In this document: positions 1 to 6,434 of the stretch, in pieces
How the letters are laid out: each line of letters starts with the position of its first letter
Position numbering within the stretch: the stretch's first letter is position 1
Origin: an uncultured Megasphaera sp.
GTDB taxonomy: Bacteria > Bacillota > Negativicutes > Veillonellales > Megasphaeraceae
Assembly (NCBI GenBank): GCA_900554215.1
Contig: USGG01000035.1
Location: 1-19,149 of the forward strand
Length of the DNA stretch: 19,149 bases
Direction: 5' to 3'
The notes under the pieces: model-generated
The model's input: the letters and a program-made list of their open reading frames with translations, nothing else
The model's database searches: none
What the model was told of the DNA's origin: nothing
Program-made: the position numbers and the translations under genes

Positions 1-95
1 GTGCCGGGGCTTGCCGGAATCAGGCAGGCGTTCATCAGCGTCGCCGCCAGCAGCAGGCCCGTCCGGGTGATGCGTTTCGTCATAGATTGATTCAT
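1..95 (-). CDS. N-terminus of a truncated exported protein
   Basis: Only about 31 codons are inside the window; the rest lies beyond position 1. Reading from the ATG at 95, the protein begins MNQSMTKRITR followed by a hydrophobic stretch TGLLLAATLMNACLIPASPG, which is a typical signal peptide (positive n-region, hydrophobic core). The Cys in LMNAC could be a lipoprotein attachment site, but Asn at -2 and Met at -3 make the lipobox imperfect, so a normal secreted protein is equally possible. A Shine-Dalgarno-like GCAGG sits seven bases before the ATG at 95, favouring it over the in-frame ATG at 83. The gene is divergent from the acyltransferase. Its function cannot be told from this fragment. 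Confidence 0.6.
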   Translation of the reverse strand, partial: MNQSMTKRITRTGLLLAATLMNACLIPASPG

Positions 96-122
96 ACTGA
101 TACCTGCTTAATGCGTCAAAAT

Positions 123-151
123 TTGATATAATAAATACGTCTTTTTATTAT
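123..151 (+). promoter_or_regulatory. Sigma-70 type promoter for the acyltransferase gene
   Basis: A -35 box TTGATA (123-128, 5 of 6 to consensus) and a -10 box TATTAT (146-151, 5 of 6) are separated by exactly 17 bases. Transcription would begin near 158, giving a leader of about 35 bases before the ATG at 193. Confidence 0.6.
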
Positions 152-155
152 ACCA
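147..155 (-). promoter_or_regulatory. Extended -10 promoter for the truncated exported protein
   Basis: On the minus strand the sequence reads TGGTATAAT: a perfect TATAAT (152 down to 147) preceded by TGn, the extended -10 signature. No good -35 box is present at normal spacing, as is common for extended -10 promoters. It overlaps the plus-strand -10 box of the acyltransferase promoter. Confidence 0.55.
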
Positions 156-192
156 TACTATACATATCTTATTGTATCTTTCGAGGTGCCTA

Positions 193-1299
193 ATGTCAAA
201 GCGATTTATTCATTCCATCAATTATATGCGCGGCCTGTGCATGCTCGGCGTCATCGGCATTCACGTCGGCTCCGTAGCCATTGCCAACCCGACGCCCAAC
301 CTATGGCTCGTCGCCGTATTGGAAATCCTGTCGCGGTTTTCCGTACCGGCCTTCTTCTTCCTGTCGGCCTTCGGCATGTTCTGCAGCCAGCCCCTGAACC
401 ATCCCTTTTCCTACAAAGACTACCTGCGCCGCCGCCTGCGGACGGTCTTTGTCCCCTATATCGCCTGGTCCCTGTTTTACATGCTGTACGTATCCGTTCT
501 CAGCCACAATTTCAACCTGTTTCAGCCTCTGACCTTCGTGAAAACCCTGTGGTACGGCCTGGCTATGTATCATATCTACTTTCTCGTCATCCTGCTGTGG
601 TTTTACCTTCTCATGCCGCTTTGGCGCGGTCTGCTCCGGCAGATGGAAAAGGCGCCTCTCGCGTCGTTTACGCTGCTGTTCGCAGCCAACGTCGTCTTCA
701 ATTTTTATTCCAGCTATATCTGGACGGCGCCGACGGACTCGCCGTTCCTGCACGACGCCTTCGTATACCGGCTGAACTACGTCGTCTTCCACTACCTGTT
801 CATTTTCATGTTCGGCTCCTTTATAGCCGAGCATTTCCAACGAGCCGTCGATTGGATCAGCCGACACGGCGTCTTCATCAATGTCCTGCAGCTGGCCGCT
901 ACGGCAGGCATGCTGGCCGCCTACTACGGCGTCATGGATTACCTCCATTACGACGTCCTGTCCGCCGTCTTTACGGTCCACCAGCTCAGCCCCGTCGGCA
1001 TGGTCTATACGGTCACGACGATCGTCTTCTTCCTGTACTGGCTCGAATGCCATTCCGTTCCTCCGGTCATGCATCGCCTCTTGTCCATGCTGGGAAACTA
1101 CTCCTATCCCATTTACCTGGTCCATCCCGTATTCCTCAGCGCCTGCACCGGTCTGGCCGCCCATTTCCACCTGTACCTGCGGGCCGTCCATATCCTCGCC
1201 ATCTACCTCATCGTAGCCGGCCTGGCCGCGGCCTATTCCGCCGTCATCATGAACCTTTCCCTGCCCCGCTGGCTGTCGGTGTGCCTGAAAGGCAAATAA
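193..1299 (+). CDS. Membrane acyltransferase, acyltransferase-3 family
   Basis: A 368-residue integral membrane protein of the acyltransferase-3 family (the OafA/WbbJ type), which transfers acyl groups, often acetyl, to sugars of surface polysaccharide, lipopolysaccharide or peptidoglycan. The family start motif is visible: NYMRGLCMLGVIGIHVG (residues 10-26), with the conserved Arg13 and His24. A second conserved segment, RFSVPAFFFLSAFGMF (about 49-63), and the basic RRRLRT before the next membrane helix (about 79-84) also fit. About ten hydrophobic helices span the protein. I chose the ATG at 193 rather than an in-frame ATG at 172 because GAGGTG lies just before it and the family N-terminus starts there. 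It stands alone between a divergent gene and a convergent one. The acceptor substrate cannot be predicted; surface glycan modification is the inference. Confidence 0.85.
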   Translation: MSKRFIHSINYMRGLCMLGVIGIHVGSVAIANPTPNLWLVAVLEILSRFSVPAFFFLSAFGMFCSQPLNHPFSYKDYLRRRLRTVFVPYIAWSLFYMLYVSVLSHNFNLFQPLTFVKTLWYGLAMYHIYFLVILLWFYLLMPLWRGLLRQMEKAPLASFTLLFAANVVFNFYSSYIWTAPTDSPFLHDAFVYRLNYVVFHYLFIFMFGSFIAEHFQRAVDWISRHGVFINVLQLAATAGMLAAYYGVMDYLHYDVLSAVFTVHQLSPVGMVYTVTTIVFFLYWLECHSVPPVMHRLLSMLGNYSYPIYLVHPVFLSACTGLAAHFHLYLRAVHILAIYLIVAGLAAAYSAVIMNLSLPRWLSVCLKGK

Positions 1300-1317
1300 A
1301 ACTATCCCTGACATGAT

Positions 1318-1365
1318 AAAACTCCCCGCCGCGAATGCGCCTGCATTCCGTAACGGGGAGTTTTT
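1318..1365. terminator. Bidirectional terminator between convergent genes
   Basis: A perfect 11-bp inverted repeat, AAAACTCCCCG (1318-1328) with CGGGGAGTTTT (1354-1364), encloses a smaller hairpin GAATGC/GCATTC (1333-1338 with 1343-1348). A T tract follows on the plus strand and an A tract precedes it, so it can end transcription of the acyltransferase (plus) and of the small exported protein (minus). Confidence 0.85.
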
Positions 1366-1391
1366 ACACGTATGTAAGAAGGGTCGCTGAA

Positions 1392-1778
1392 TTATTTCCG
1401 GCGTTCCTGACGTACCTTTTCCAATACGTCGTTGGCCATGCGGGCCCGCGCTTTGATGACGCTGTTGCCGTCTTTGATATCTTCGGGATAGAAACTGCTC
1501 TTGTATTTGCTTTTCTTCGTCTTGGTTACCATTTCCTTGAGCTGGATCGTCTGGTCGTCTACGTTGTAGACGTACGTGCAGTAGTCCGTCGTATCGCCGG
1601 CTACTTCGATCGTTTCAAAGGTCAATACTTCACGGCCCATGTCGTAGGAAATCTTTGCCGAATCCATATCGATCGTCGTGTATTTATTGTATTGCCACAT
1701 ATTATCTTTCGCTGCGAACGCCGTCGCCGAGATTGCCAAGGTCATAGCCAGAGCCAGTACGATTTTTTTTGTTTTCAC
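1392..1778 (-). CDS. Small exported protein of unknown function
   Basis: A 128-residue protein with a clear signal peptide: basic KTKK, hydrophobic IVLALAMTLAISATAFA and a likely cleavage after AFA (about residue 22), leaving about 105 mature residues. The mature part is polar and likely beta-rich (YTTIDMDSAKISYDMG, EVLTFETIEVAGDTTDYCTY), ending in a basic helical tail rich in Lys and Arg. The pattern resembles small periplasmic proteins that track surface or regulatory status, but I do not recognise a named family. The start is a GTG at 1778; AAAGGA lies about 12 bases upstream and the nearby ATG is out of frame. It has its own extended -10 promoter and is convergent with the acyltransferase. 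Function unknown. Confidence 0.75.
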   Translation of the reverse strand: MKTKKIVLALAMTLAISATAFAAKDNMWQYNKYTTIDMDSAKISYDMGREVLTFETIEVAGDTTDYCTYVYNVDDQTIQLKEMVTKTKKSKYKSSFYPEDIKDGNSVIKARARMANDVLEKVRQERRK

Positions 1779-1817
1779 CTGTATGCACCATCCTTTATTA
1801 CAGTTACTAATAAGATG

Positions 1818-1826
1818 ATTATACCA
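1818..1826 (-). promoter_or_regulatory. Extended -10 promoter for the small exported protein
   Basis: The minus strand reads TGGTATAAT, with a perfect -10 hexamer (1823 down to 1818) and TGn extension. The start codon at 1778 lies about 40 bases downstream. No convincing -35 hexamer was seen. Confidence 0.6.
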
Positions 1827-1863
1827 TGAACGCCGAAAAAAAAGAAGACACGGCCCGGCGGCT

Positions 1864-2358
1864 TTAACGATTATCTACCTTTTCCGGATACAAATCATGC
1901 TGGGACAGGCGCTGCCAGGCTACTTGCTCCCACGGTGTTCCCTGGCGGCCATAGTTGCAGTACGGGTCGATGCTGATGCCGCCACGGGGCAGAAATTTGC
2001 CCCACACTTCGATGTATTTCGGGTTCATGAGGGCGATCAGGTCGTCCATGATGATATTGACACAGTCTTCATGGAAATCGCCGTGGTTGCGGAAGCTGAA
2101 CAGGTACAGCTTCAGCGACTTGCTTTCGACCATCTTTTGATCCGGCACATAGGAAATATAAATCGTCGCGTAGTCTGGCTGGCCCGTCTTAGGGCACAGG
2201 CTGGTAAATTCCGGGCAGTTGAATTTGACAAAATAATCCCGGCCGGGATGCTTGTTGTCAAAGGTTTCCAGCAGTCCCGGGTCGTAATCCTGATGATACG
2301 TCGTATGCTGGCTTCCCAACGAAGCCAGCTGGTTTAATTCTTCATTTGTTCTGTTCAT
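1864..2358 (-). CDS. queF: NADPH-dependent preQ1 synthase QueF (7-cyano-7-deazaguanine reductase)
   Basis: A 164-residue enzyme that reduces the nitrile preQ0 to the amine preQ1 with two NADPH, the last free-base step of queuosine biosynthesis; cytosolic. The length fits the short, single-domain (Bacillus-type) QueF. Key residues sit where expected: Cys55 in TSLCPKTGQPDY, which forms the thioimide with preQ0, Asp62 seven residues on, the QueF signature ESKSLKLYLFSFRNH (78-92) that binds NADPH, and FHE (95-97) with Glu97 for substrate recognition. The ATG at 2358 overlaps the queT stop codon (ATGA), with AAGGAG inside the queT 3' end, so the two genes are translationally coupled. It lies under the preQ1 riboswitch, so its product represses its own synthesis in the model proposed here. 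Confidence 0.96.
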   Translation of the reverse strand: MNRTNEELNQLASLGSQHTTYHQDYDPGLLETFDNKHPGRDYFVKFNCPEFTSLCPKTGQPDYATIYISYVPDQKMVESKSLKLYLFSFRNHGDFHEDCVNIIMDDLIALMNPKYIEVWGKFLPRGGISIDPYCNYGRQGTPWEQVAWQRLSQHDLYPEKVDNR

Positions 2359-2849
2359 ACATGCTCCTTATTAACACGATATGCCTTGGTCAAGGCGTGG
2401 ATGAGAAATACGCCGCAAAGAGCCGGCAGAAACTGCCCTGCCGACAACGACGCGACGAGCATGCCGTAGGGAAGGCCAAATAAATAGGAGAGCCACAGGC
2501 TGACGCCTAAGGACGGAACCCACCAGATAGGCAGGGCCGCAAGCCAGACGTTCCAGCCCCGCAGGCGAACCTGCACGATGAGCCACGTCGTCACCAGGCC
2601 GACCAGACAGCCGCCGGCCATATCCAGCAATCCCAGGCCGCCAAACAAAAAATTAGCGGCAAAGTTTGCAATCCCCATAGGCACGACCAGGAAGGGGTAC
2701 ACGAAAGCCAATGCATACAAGGCCGTAGCGATTCGGATTTGATAGGGGCCAAAGGAAACGCCCTGCGTCACATACAGCAGGACGATATATAAGGCAATGA
2801 CCATACTGGAAATAGTCATGCGTTTCGTATTTGCCAGGAAATTATACAT
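2355..2849 (-). CDS. queT: Queuosine precursor transporter QueT (ECF S-component)
   Basis: A 164-residue membrane protein of the QueT family, the substrate-binding S-component of an energy-coupling-factor transporter thought to import queuosine precursors such as preQ0 or preQ1. It has about five hydrophobic segments. Family-like features include FGPYQIRIATALYAL (33-47) and the Gly-rich GIANFAANFLFGGLGLLDM (59-77). The ATG at 2849 is preceded by GGGAGG eight bases upstream. The ATPase and T-components needed for energy coupling are not in the window and would be shared modules encoded elsewhere. The 4-base overlap with queF, plus the preQ1 riboswitch in its leader, supports the queuosine assignment strongly. 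Confidence 0.9.
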   Translation of the reverse strand: MYNFLANTKRMTISSMVIALYIVLLYVTQGVSFGPYQIRIATALYALAFVYPFLVVPMGIANFAANFLFGGLGLLDMAGGCLVGLVTTWLIVQVRLRGWNVWLAALPIWWVPSLGVSLWLSYLFGLPYGMLVASLSAGQFLPALCGVFLIHALTKAYRVNKEHV

Positions 2850-2879
2850 CAGCGCCGCCTCCCTTCATTTCATTACAAT

Positions 2880-2910
2880 AAAAAACGGGCTTGTCCAAAG
2901 GCAAACCCGT
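2880..2910 (-). terminator. Attenuator terminator of the preQ1 riboswitch
   Basis: On the minus strand ACGGGTTTG (2910-2902) pairs with CAAGCCCGT (2893-2885), with one G-U pair, extended by CC/GG across a bulged A, and is followed by a run of six Ts (2885-2880). It lies between the preQ1 aptamer and the queT start, so it acts as the expression platform; it would also stop read-through from lepB. Confidence 0.85.
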
Positions 2911-2947
2911 CGGCATACATACATAAAAATTCATGTCATGTACAGCT

Positions 2948-2988
2948 TCCTAGTTTTGTTTACCGACAGGATGGATTGCGAACTGTCT
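2948..2988 (-). ncRNA. preQ1-I riboswitch aptamer
   Basis: The minus-strand RNA has a perfect 5-bp P1 helix (GACAG 2987-2983 with CTGTC 2969-2965), a loop beginning TTCGCA, and an A-rich tail TAAACAAAACTAGG ending the element. From memory this closely matches the Thermoanaerobacter tengcongensis preQ1-I aptamer, whose loop starts UCGCA and whose tail reads UUAACAAAACAAGG. It precedes queT-queF, the expected target. The 3' strand of P1 plus the following bases (2970-2961) can pair over ten positions with the terminator 5' side (2915-2906), an antiterminator that excludes both P1 and the terminator. The predicted logic is that preQ1 binding gives termination and low queT-queF expression. Confidence 0.88.
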
Positions 2989-2994
2989 TGTGAA

Positions 2995-3024
2995 ATTATG
3001 GTACTACCAAATTACCTTGCCCAA
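2995..3024 (-). promoter_or_regulatory. Candidate promoter for the riboswitch-queT-queF transcript
   Basis: A minus-strand TTGGGC (3024-3019) and CATAAT (3000-2995, 5 of 6) are 18 bases apart. Transcription would start near 2988-2990, right at the 5' end of the aptamer. The promoter overlaps the last codons of lepB. The -35 box is poor, so read-through from lepB is an alternative source of the transcript. Confidence 0.4.
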
Positions 3025-3564
3025 TACGTGATCCACAGGCACGGGACCGATAAAGCGGCTGTCGCTGCTGTGATTGCGGTTGTCCCCCATGCAGAACACG
3101 TAGCCCTCGGGAATCTTGATTTCGTCCTTGCGGCTGTAATTCATGGGCTCGTTGATATACGGCTCGTCCAAGGGCTCGCCGTTGCGCCATACCTTGCCGT
3201 CGCGGAAGGCCAGCGTATCGCCGGGCCGGCCGATAACCCGCTTGACCCAGACGTTTTTCGTCTGCAAATCATGATTGAAAAAGGCCAGGTAGTTATTCAT
3301 CGGCTCCGTCACATCGTCCTTCCAGGTCCGTTCGTACAGCACGCGGCTGTCGATGATGACGATATCGCCGTAATCCGGCACATCGCCCATGACGTGCCCC
3401 AGCTTGGACACAATGAGGTATTCGCCGTTATGAAGCGTCGGTACCATCGATTCGCCGGACACGCGCGTCGGCTGGAAAAAGAAAATGTGAATGACCATCG
3501 CGATGGCCAAAGCTATGATAATGGAATATACCCACTCATATACTTCATGCAAAATTGTACTCAC
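3004..3564 (-). CDS. lepB: Signal peptidase I
   Basis: A 186-residue type I signal peptidase that removes signal peptides from exported preproteins at the outer face of the cytoplasmic membrane. One N-terminal membrane anchor (about residues 11-30) is followed by the catalytic domain. The nucleophile Ser39 lies in SGESMVPTL, the general base Lys108 in KRVIGRPGD, and the conserved box GDNRNHSSDSR covers 160-170. The length matches the compact Gram-positive type. The start is GTG at 3564, supported by AAGGAGGG six bases upstream. The stop lies only 15 bases before the preQ1 aptamer. It is likely a single-gene unit with its own promoter; part of its 3' end may double as the queT promoter. Confidence 0.95.
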   Translation of the reverse strand: MSTILHEVYEWVYSIIIALAIAMVIHIFFFQPTRVSGESMVPTLHNGEYLIVSKLGHVMGDVPDYGDIVIIDSRVLYERTWKDDVTEPMNNYLAFFNHDLQTKNVWVKRVIGRPGDTLAFRDGKVWRNGEPLDEPYINEPMNYSRKDEIKIPEGYVFCMGDNRNHSSDSRFIGPVPVDHVLGKVIW

Positions 3565-3591
3565 AGCAAACCCTCCTTATGCACTGCATTT

Positions 3592-3620
3592 ATTGTAACA
3601 AAGGGAAGCAGCAAAAGCAA
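3592..3620 (-). promoter_or_regulatory. Promoter for lepB
   Basis: Minus-strand TTGCTT (3620-3615) and TACAAT (3597-3592, 5 of 6), 17 bases apart, with TGT directly before the -10 box making it an extended -10. The GTG start is about 28 bases downstream of the -10. Confidence 0.6.
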
Positions 3621-3922
3621 GACGAGCCAAGTTATCTAGCGCAAAAAACTCCATGCTTCTTATGGATATCTGCATGCATTTCCCACTTATTCACGGAAAG
3701 TAAACCGTATTCTATGCCGCCTGCTGCTTATATCATGTGAGTTTCTCCTGCCATGTTTCTGGTAGTCCGAACAGTATCCCCTCTCCCGCATGGCAGCAGC
3801 AAAAGACTTTCAAATGATTCAAATTGCATGAATTATTAATACACGCTATCATTATCTCATTTTTTAATTAAAATTTAATGTATATTCTTCGTCTTTTTAA
3901 TTTTAGTTTTATTTTCATCCTA
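3621..3922. other. Non-coding stretch between lepB and the transposase
   Basis: No convincing gene lies here; the short open frames have no ribosome binding site or family features. An 8-bp inverted repeat CTGCCATG (3748-3755) and CATGGCAG (3789-3796) encloses 33 bases, including a GTAG at 3763. From about 3800 to 3945 the base composition becomes strongly AT-rich, unlike the flanking genes. The segment may include part of the mobile-element insertion. Confidence 0.5.
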
Positions 3923-3938
3923 TATAATGACATATAAT
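3923..3938 (+). promoter_or_regulatory. Candidate -10 boxes for the transposase gene
   Basis: Two perfect TATAAT hexamers occur ten bases apart (3923-3928 and 3933-3938) just before the ribosome binding site. No matching -35 box was found, and the surrounding AT-rich sequence raises the chance of random matches. Confidence 0.35.
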
Positions 3939-3960
3939 ATCTGTTGGAGGTGACCGACTT

Positions 3961-4449
3961 ATGAATACTAACAAAACAAACGCTCCCTGGCCGGCCCATC
4001 GCGTCCAATTCATTACGCTCTGCACGCATGAAAAGCAGACTACTCTCGGAAGGATTTATAAGGATAAGAACGGATTCGTCTGGCAGCCGACGGTATGGGG
4101 AATGGCCGCAGAGGAAGGGCTGCGGAAGCTGAAGCTCTCATCTCAGCTCGTCATGATTCAGGATTACGTCATCATGCCCAATCACGTGCATCTGCTCGTC
4201 TTGTACAGGCGATGCAATGACCGCGTCGTCAAATGGTTCATATCGCACTGCAAGCATACCATGGCCCAGCACATGCTGAAAGCGCAGCATACGAACGAAC
4301 CTATATGGGAAACATCCTATTCAAGCCACTATGTGCAGCGGGAGCATACCCAGCTCGCGCTGAGCCAAAACATCCGGGAACATAAAACCCGCTGGCATTA
4401 CGACAGCCTGAATACGTTCCTGCCGCGCCCCTATTCTCCAAAGGGTTGA
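3961..4449 (+). CDS. RAYT / IS200-like (Y1) HUH transposase
   Basis: A 162-residue protein of the IS200-like Y1 transposase superfamily, closest in layout to REP-associated tyrosine transposases (RAYTs), which cut and join single-stranded DNA at hairpin sites. The metal-binding HUH motif is HVH (75-77) within DYVIMPNHVHLLV. The C-terminal part W-ETSYSSHYVQRE matches the family segment with the catalytic tyrosine, most likely Tyr120 (Tyr124 is the alternative). The N-terminal VQFITLCT resembles the opening strand of the family. GGAGGTG lies eight bases before the ATG. It is alone: no accessory gene, no clear flanking IS ends and no partner tnpB, which suggests a domesticated single-copy RAYT rather than a complete IS200 element. 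All key residues appear intact. Confidence 0.85.
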   Translation: MNTNKTNAPWPAHRVQFITLCTHEKQTTLGRIYKDKNGFVWQPTVWGMAAEEGLRKLKLSSQLVMIQDYVIMPNHVHLLVLYRRCNDRVVKWFISHCKHTMAQHMLKAQHTNEPIWETSYSSHYVQREHTQLALSQNIREHKTRWHYDSLNTFLPRPYSPKG

Positions 4450-4491
4450 CACGAACCACATGATTTTAGCATAAAGTCTTTCACGTTGCAA

Positions 4492-4537
4492 AAAAGAGAA
4501 GCAAGAAATGAGAAATCTCATGTTCTGCTTCTCTTTT
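4492..4537. terminator. Long hairpin terminator between the transposase and the atp operon
   Basis: AAAAGAGAAGCA (4492-4503) pairs perfectly with TGCTTCTCTTTT (4526-4537). The inner part continues with two mismatches through TGAGA/TCTCA to a tiny loop near 4514. In the minus direction it is followed by a T run, suited to end the atp operon just after atpC; it can serve the transposase gene too. Confidence 0.8.
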
Positions 4538-4551
4538 ATATGCAGCATTTT

Positions 4552-4974
4552 TTAATGTCCGCCGTATTTTTTTGCCGTGTCCAAGCGGCACAACGCGCGC
4601 TTGAGCGCCATTTCCGCCCGATGCACGTCTATGTCCTTCCGCTGGCTGTGAAGCAATGCTTCCGCCCGCTGCTGGGCTGCTTCTGCCCGCTGGACGTCGA
4701 TGTCTTCAGGCTTTTCCGCCGCCGGCGTAATGACGGTAATCGCGTTATTGCTCACTTCCAAAAATCCGGAAGCTACGCTCAGGCAATGGCGCTGCCCGCC
4801 TATATCGTACATAAGCGGCCAGATATCCAAAGACGCGATGAGCGGCGCATGATTGGGCATAATGCCCAAATCGCCGTCCAAGGCCCGCACGAGGACGAAT
4901 TCCACATCTTTGTTTAATACGGCAGCATCGGGAGTAATTACTTCCAAACGGATAGTCTTTCCTTTTTCTGCCAT
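4552..4974 (-). CDS. atpC: ATP synthase F1 epsilon subunit
   Basis: A 140-residue epsilon subunit of the F1 central stalk, which binds gamma and the c-ring and can inhibit ATP hydrolysis through its C-terminal helices. The N-terminal beta-sandwich is visible: IRLEVITPDAAVL, the conserved GDLGIMPNHAPLI (34-46), and SVASGFLEVSNN. The C-terminal part is a charged helical hairpin rich in Ala, Glu and Arg (about 90-135). The ATG at 4974 is three bases after the atpD stop codon, with GGAG eight bases upstream inside the atpD end. It is the last gene of the operon, followed by a hairpin terminator. Confidence 0.96.
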   Translation of the reverse strand: MAEKGKTIRLEVITPDAAVLNKDVEFVLVRALDGDLGIMPNHAPLIASLDIWPLMYDIGGQRHCLSVASGFLEVSNNAITVITPAAEKPEDIDVQRAEAAQQRAEALLHSQRKDIDVHRAEMALKRALCRLDTAKKYGGH

Positions 4975-4977
4975 AGC

Positions 4978-6396
4978 CTATTCTCCTTTCAGAGTCTTGG
5001 CCTTTTCATATGCTTCTTCGATATCGCCTACCATATAGAACGCCTGTTCCGGCATGTCGTCGCATTTGCCTGACAGAATTTCCTTAAAGCCGGCAATCGT
5101 ATCTTTCAGCGGCACATAACGGCCCGGCTGACCGGTAAACTGTTCAGCAACGGAGAAAGGCTGGCTCAGGAAACGCTGAATCTTACGGGCCCGGGCAACG
5201 GTGAGCTTGTCTTCTTCCGACAATTCATCGATACCGAGGATAGCGATGATATCCTGCAGGTCGTTGTATTTCTGCAAAATAGCCTGAACGGCGCGGGCCG
5301 TCTGATAATGGTCTTCGCCGAGGATATGTGGGTCGAGAATACGAGATGTCGAATCCAGTGGATCGACAGCCGGATAAATGCCCAATTCGGCAATCTGACG
5401 GGACAATACGGTCGTCGCATCCAAATGGGCGAAGGTCGCAGCCGGAGCCGGGTCGGTCAAATCGTCGGCAGGAACATATACGGCCTGTACGGACGTAATG
5501 GAACCGTTCTTCGTCGACGTGATGCGTTCCTGCAGCGCGCCTACGTCCGTCCCCAACGTCGGCTGATATCCAACAGCCGAAGGAATGCGGCCCAGCAGGG
5601 CCGATACTTCCGAGCCGGCCTGAATGAAACGGAAAATATTATCGATGAACAGGAGCACGTCCTGATGTTCTTTATCACGGAAATATTCAGCCATCGTAAG
5701 GCCCGTCAAGCCGACGCGCATACGGGCTCCGGGCGGTTCGTTCATCTGGCCGTATACGAGAGCGGTCTTGCTGATAACGCCCGATTCCTTCATTTCGTTC
5801 CACAAGTCATTGCCTTCGCGGGTCCGTTCGCCTACGCCGGTAAATACGGAATAGCCGCCGTGTTCCGTCGCAACGTTGTGAATCAATTCCATGATGAGAA
5901 CGGTCTTGCCTACGCCGGCGCCGCCAAACAAGCCGATCTTGCCGCCTTTGGCATACGGAGCGATGAGGTCGACGACCTTAATGCCCGTTTCGAGAATTTC
6001 CGTACCCGTAGACTGGTCTTCAAATTTCGGAGCCGGCCGATGGATAGGCCAATAATCTTCAGCTTCTACTACTTCGTCTACCTTGTCGACGGTCTGACCG
6101 AGAACGTTGAAAATACGTCCCAGCACGCCCTTGCCAACGGGAACCTTAATGGGGCCGCCCGTATTTTCCGCAGCCATGCCGCGTACGAGACCATCTGTAG
6201 AACTCATAGCAACGCAGCGGACGACGTCGTCGCCTAAGTGCTGCATAACTTCTGCTACCAAGTCGACGGCCTGTTCGCCTTCCCCGCCGGTGACGTGAAG
6301 GGCAGTGTAAATGGCGGGCAAATCTGCTTCGGAAGCAAACCGCACGTCAATAACCGGGCCGATGACCTGGATTACTTTCCCAATGTTATTGCTCAT
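4978..6396 (-). CDS. atpD: ATP synthase F1 beta subunit
   Basis: The 472-residue catalytic subunit; three copies alternate with alpha in the F1 head and make ATP from ADP and phosphate. The Walker A motif GGAGVGKT covers 158-165, and the catalytic Glu190 lies in GVGERTREGNDL. The DELSEED-type lever segment is present as IDELSEEDKL near residue 388, where it contacts gamma. Length and N-terminus (GKVIQVIGPVIDVRF) are normal for the family. AGGAGAG precedes the ATG at 6396. It sits between atpG and atpC in standard order. Confidence 0.98.
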   Translation of the reverse strand: MSNNIGKVIQVIGPVIDVRFASEADLPAIYTALHVTGGEGEQAVDLVAEVMQHLGDDVVRCVAMSSTDGLVRGMAAENTGGPIKVPVGKGVLGRIFNVLGQTVDKVDEVVEAEDYWPIHRPAPKFEDQSTGTEILETGIKVVDLIAPYAKGGKIGLFGGAGVGKTVLIMELIHNVATEHGGYSVFTGVGERTREGNDLWNEMKESGVISKTALVYGQMNEPPGARMRVGLTGLTMAEYFRDKEHQDVLLFIDNIFRFIQAGSEVSALLGRIPSAVGYQPTLGTDVGALQERITSTKNGSITSVQAVYVPADDLTDPAPAATFAHLDATTVLSRQIAELGIYPAVDPLDSTSRILDPHILGEDHYQTARAVQAILQKYNDLQDIIAILGIDELSEEDKLTVARARKIQRFLSQPFSVAEQFTGQPGRYVPLKDTIAGFKEILSGKCDDMPEQAFYMVGDIEEAYEKAKTLKGE

Positions 6397-6434
6397 GAAG
6401 AGGCTCTCCTCTCTTTCTTAGTTTTACTCACGCC

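Noticed and set aside
301..1314. A 337-codon open frame on the minus strand
   Set aside because: It runs antisense through the acyltransferase, has no ribosome binding site, and its low-complexity acidic product matches no family; the plus frame has clear motifs and a membrane pattern.
186..1316. A 376-codon plus-strand frame overlapping the acyltransferase
   Set aside because: Its product is Arg/Pro/His-rich frame-shadow sequence typical of high-GC third positions; the real frame has the conserved family motifs.
1836..1866. GC-rich then T8 tract after queF as a terminator
   Set aside because: The only stem I could form before the T run is about three pairs, so it is not called, though weak termination is possible.
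2880..2910. The hairpin taken as a plain lepB terminator
   Set aside because: It lies about 95 bases beyond lepB, follows a preQ1 aptamer, and its 5' arm is complementary to the aptamer P1 strand, so an attenuator role explains it better.
2797..3639. A 280-codon plus-strand frame over queT, the riboswitch and lepB
   Set aside because: It crosses an intergenic regulatory RNA and is antisense to lepB; the lepB frame has Ser39, Lys108 and the full box motifs.
5308..6237. A 309-codon plus-strand frame inside atpD
   Set aside because: Antisense shadow of a highly conserved beta-subunit gene.
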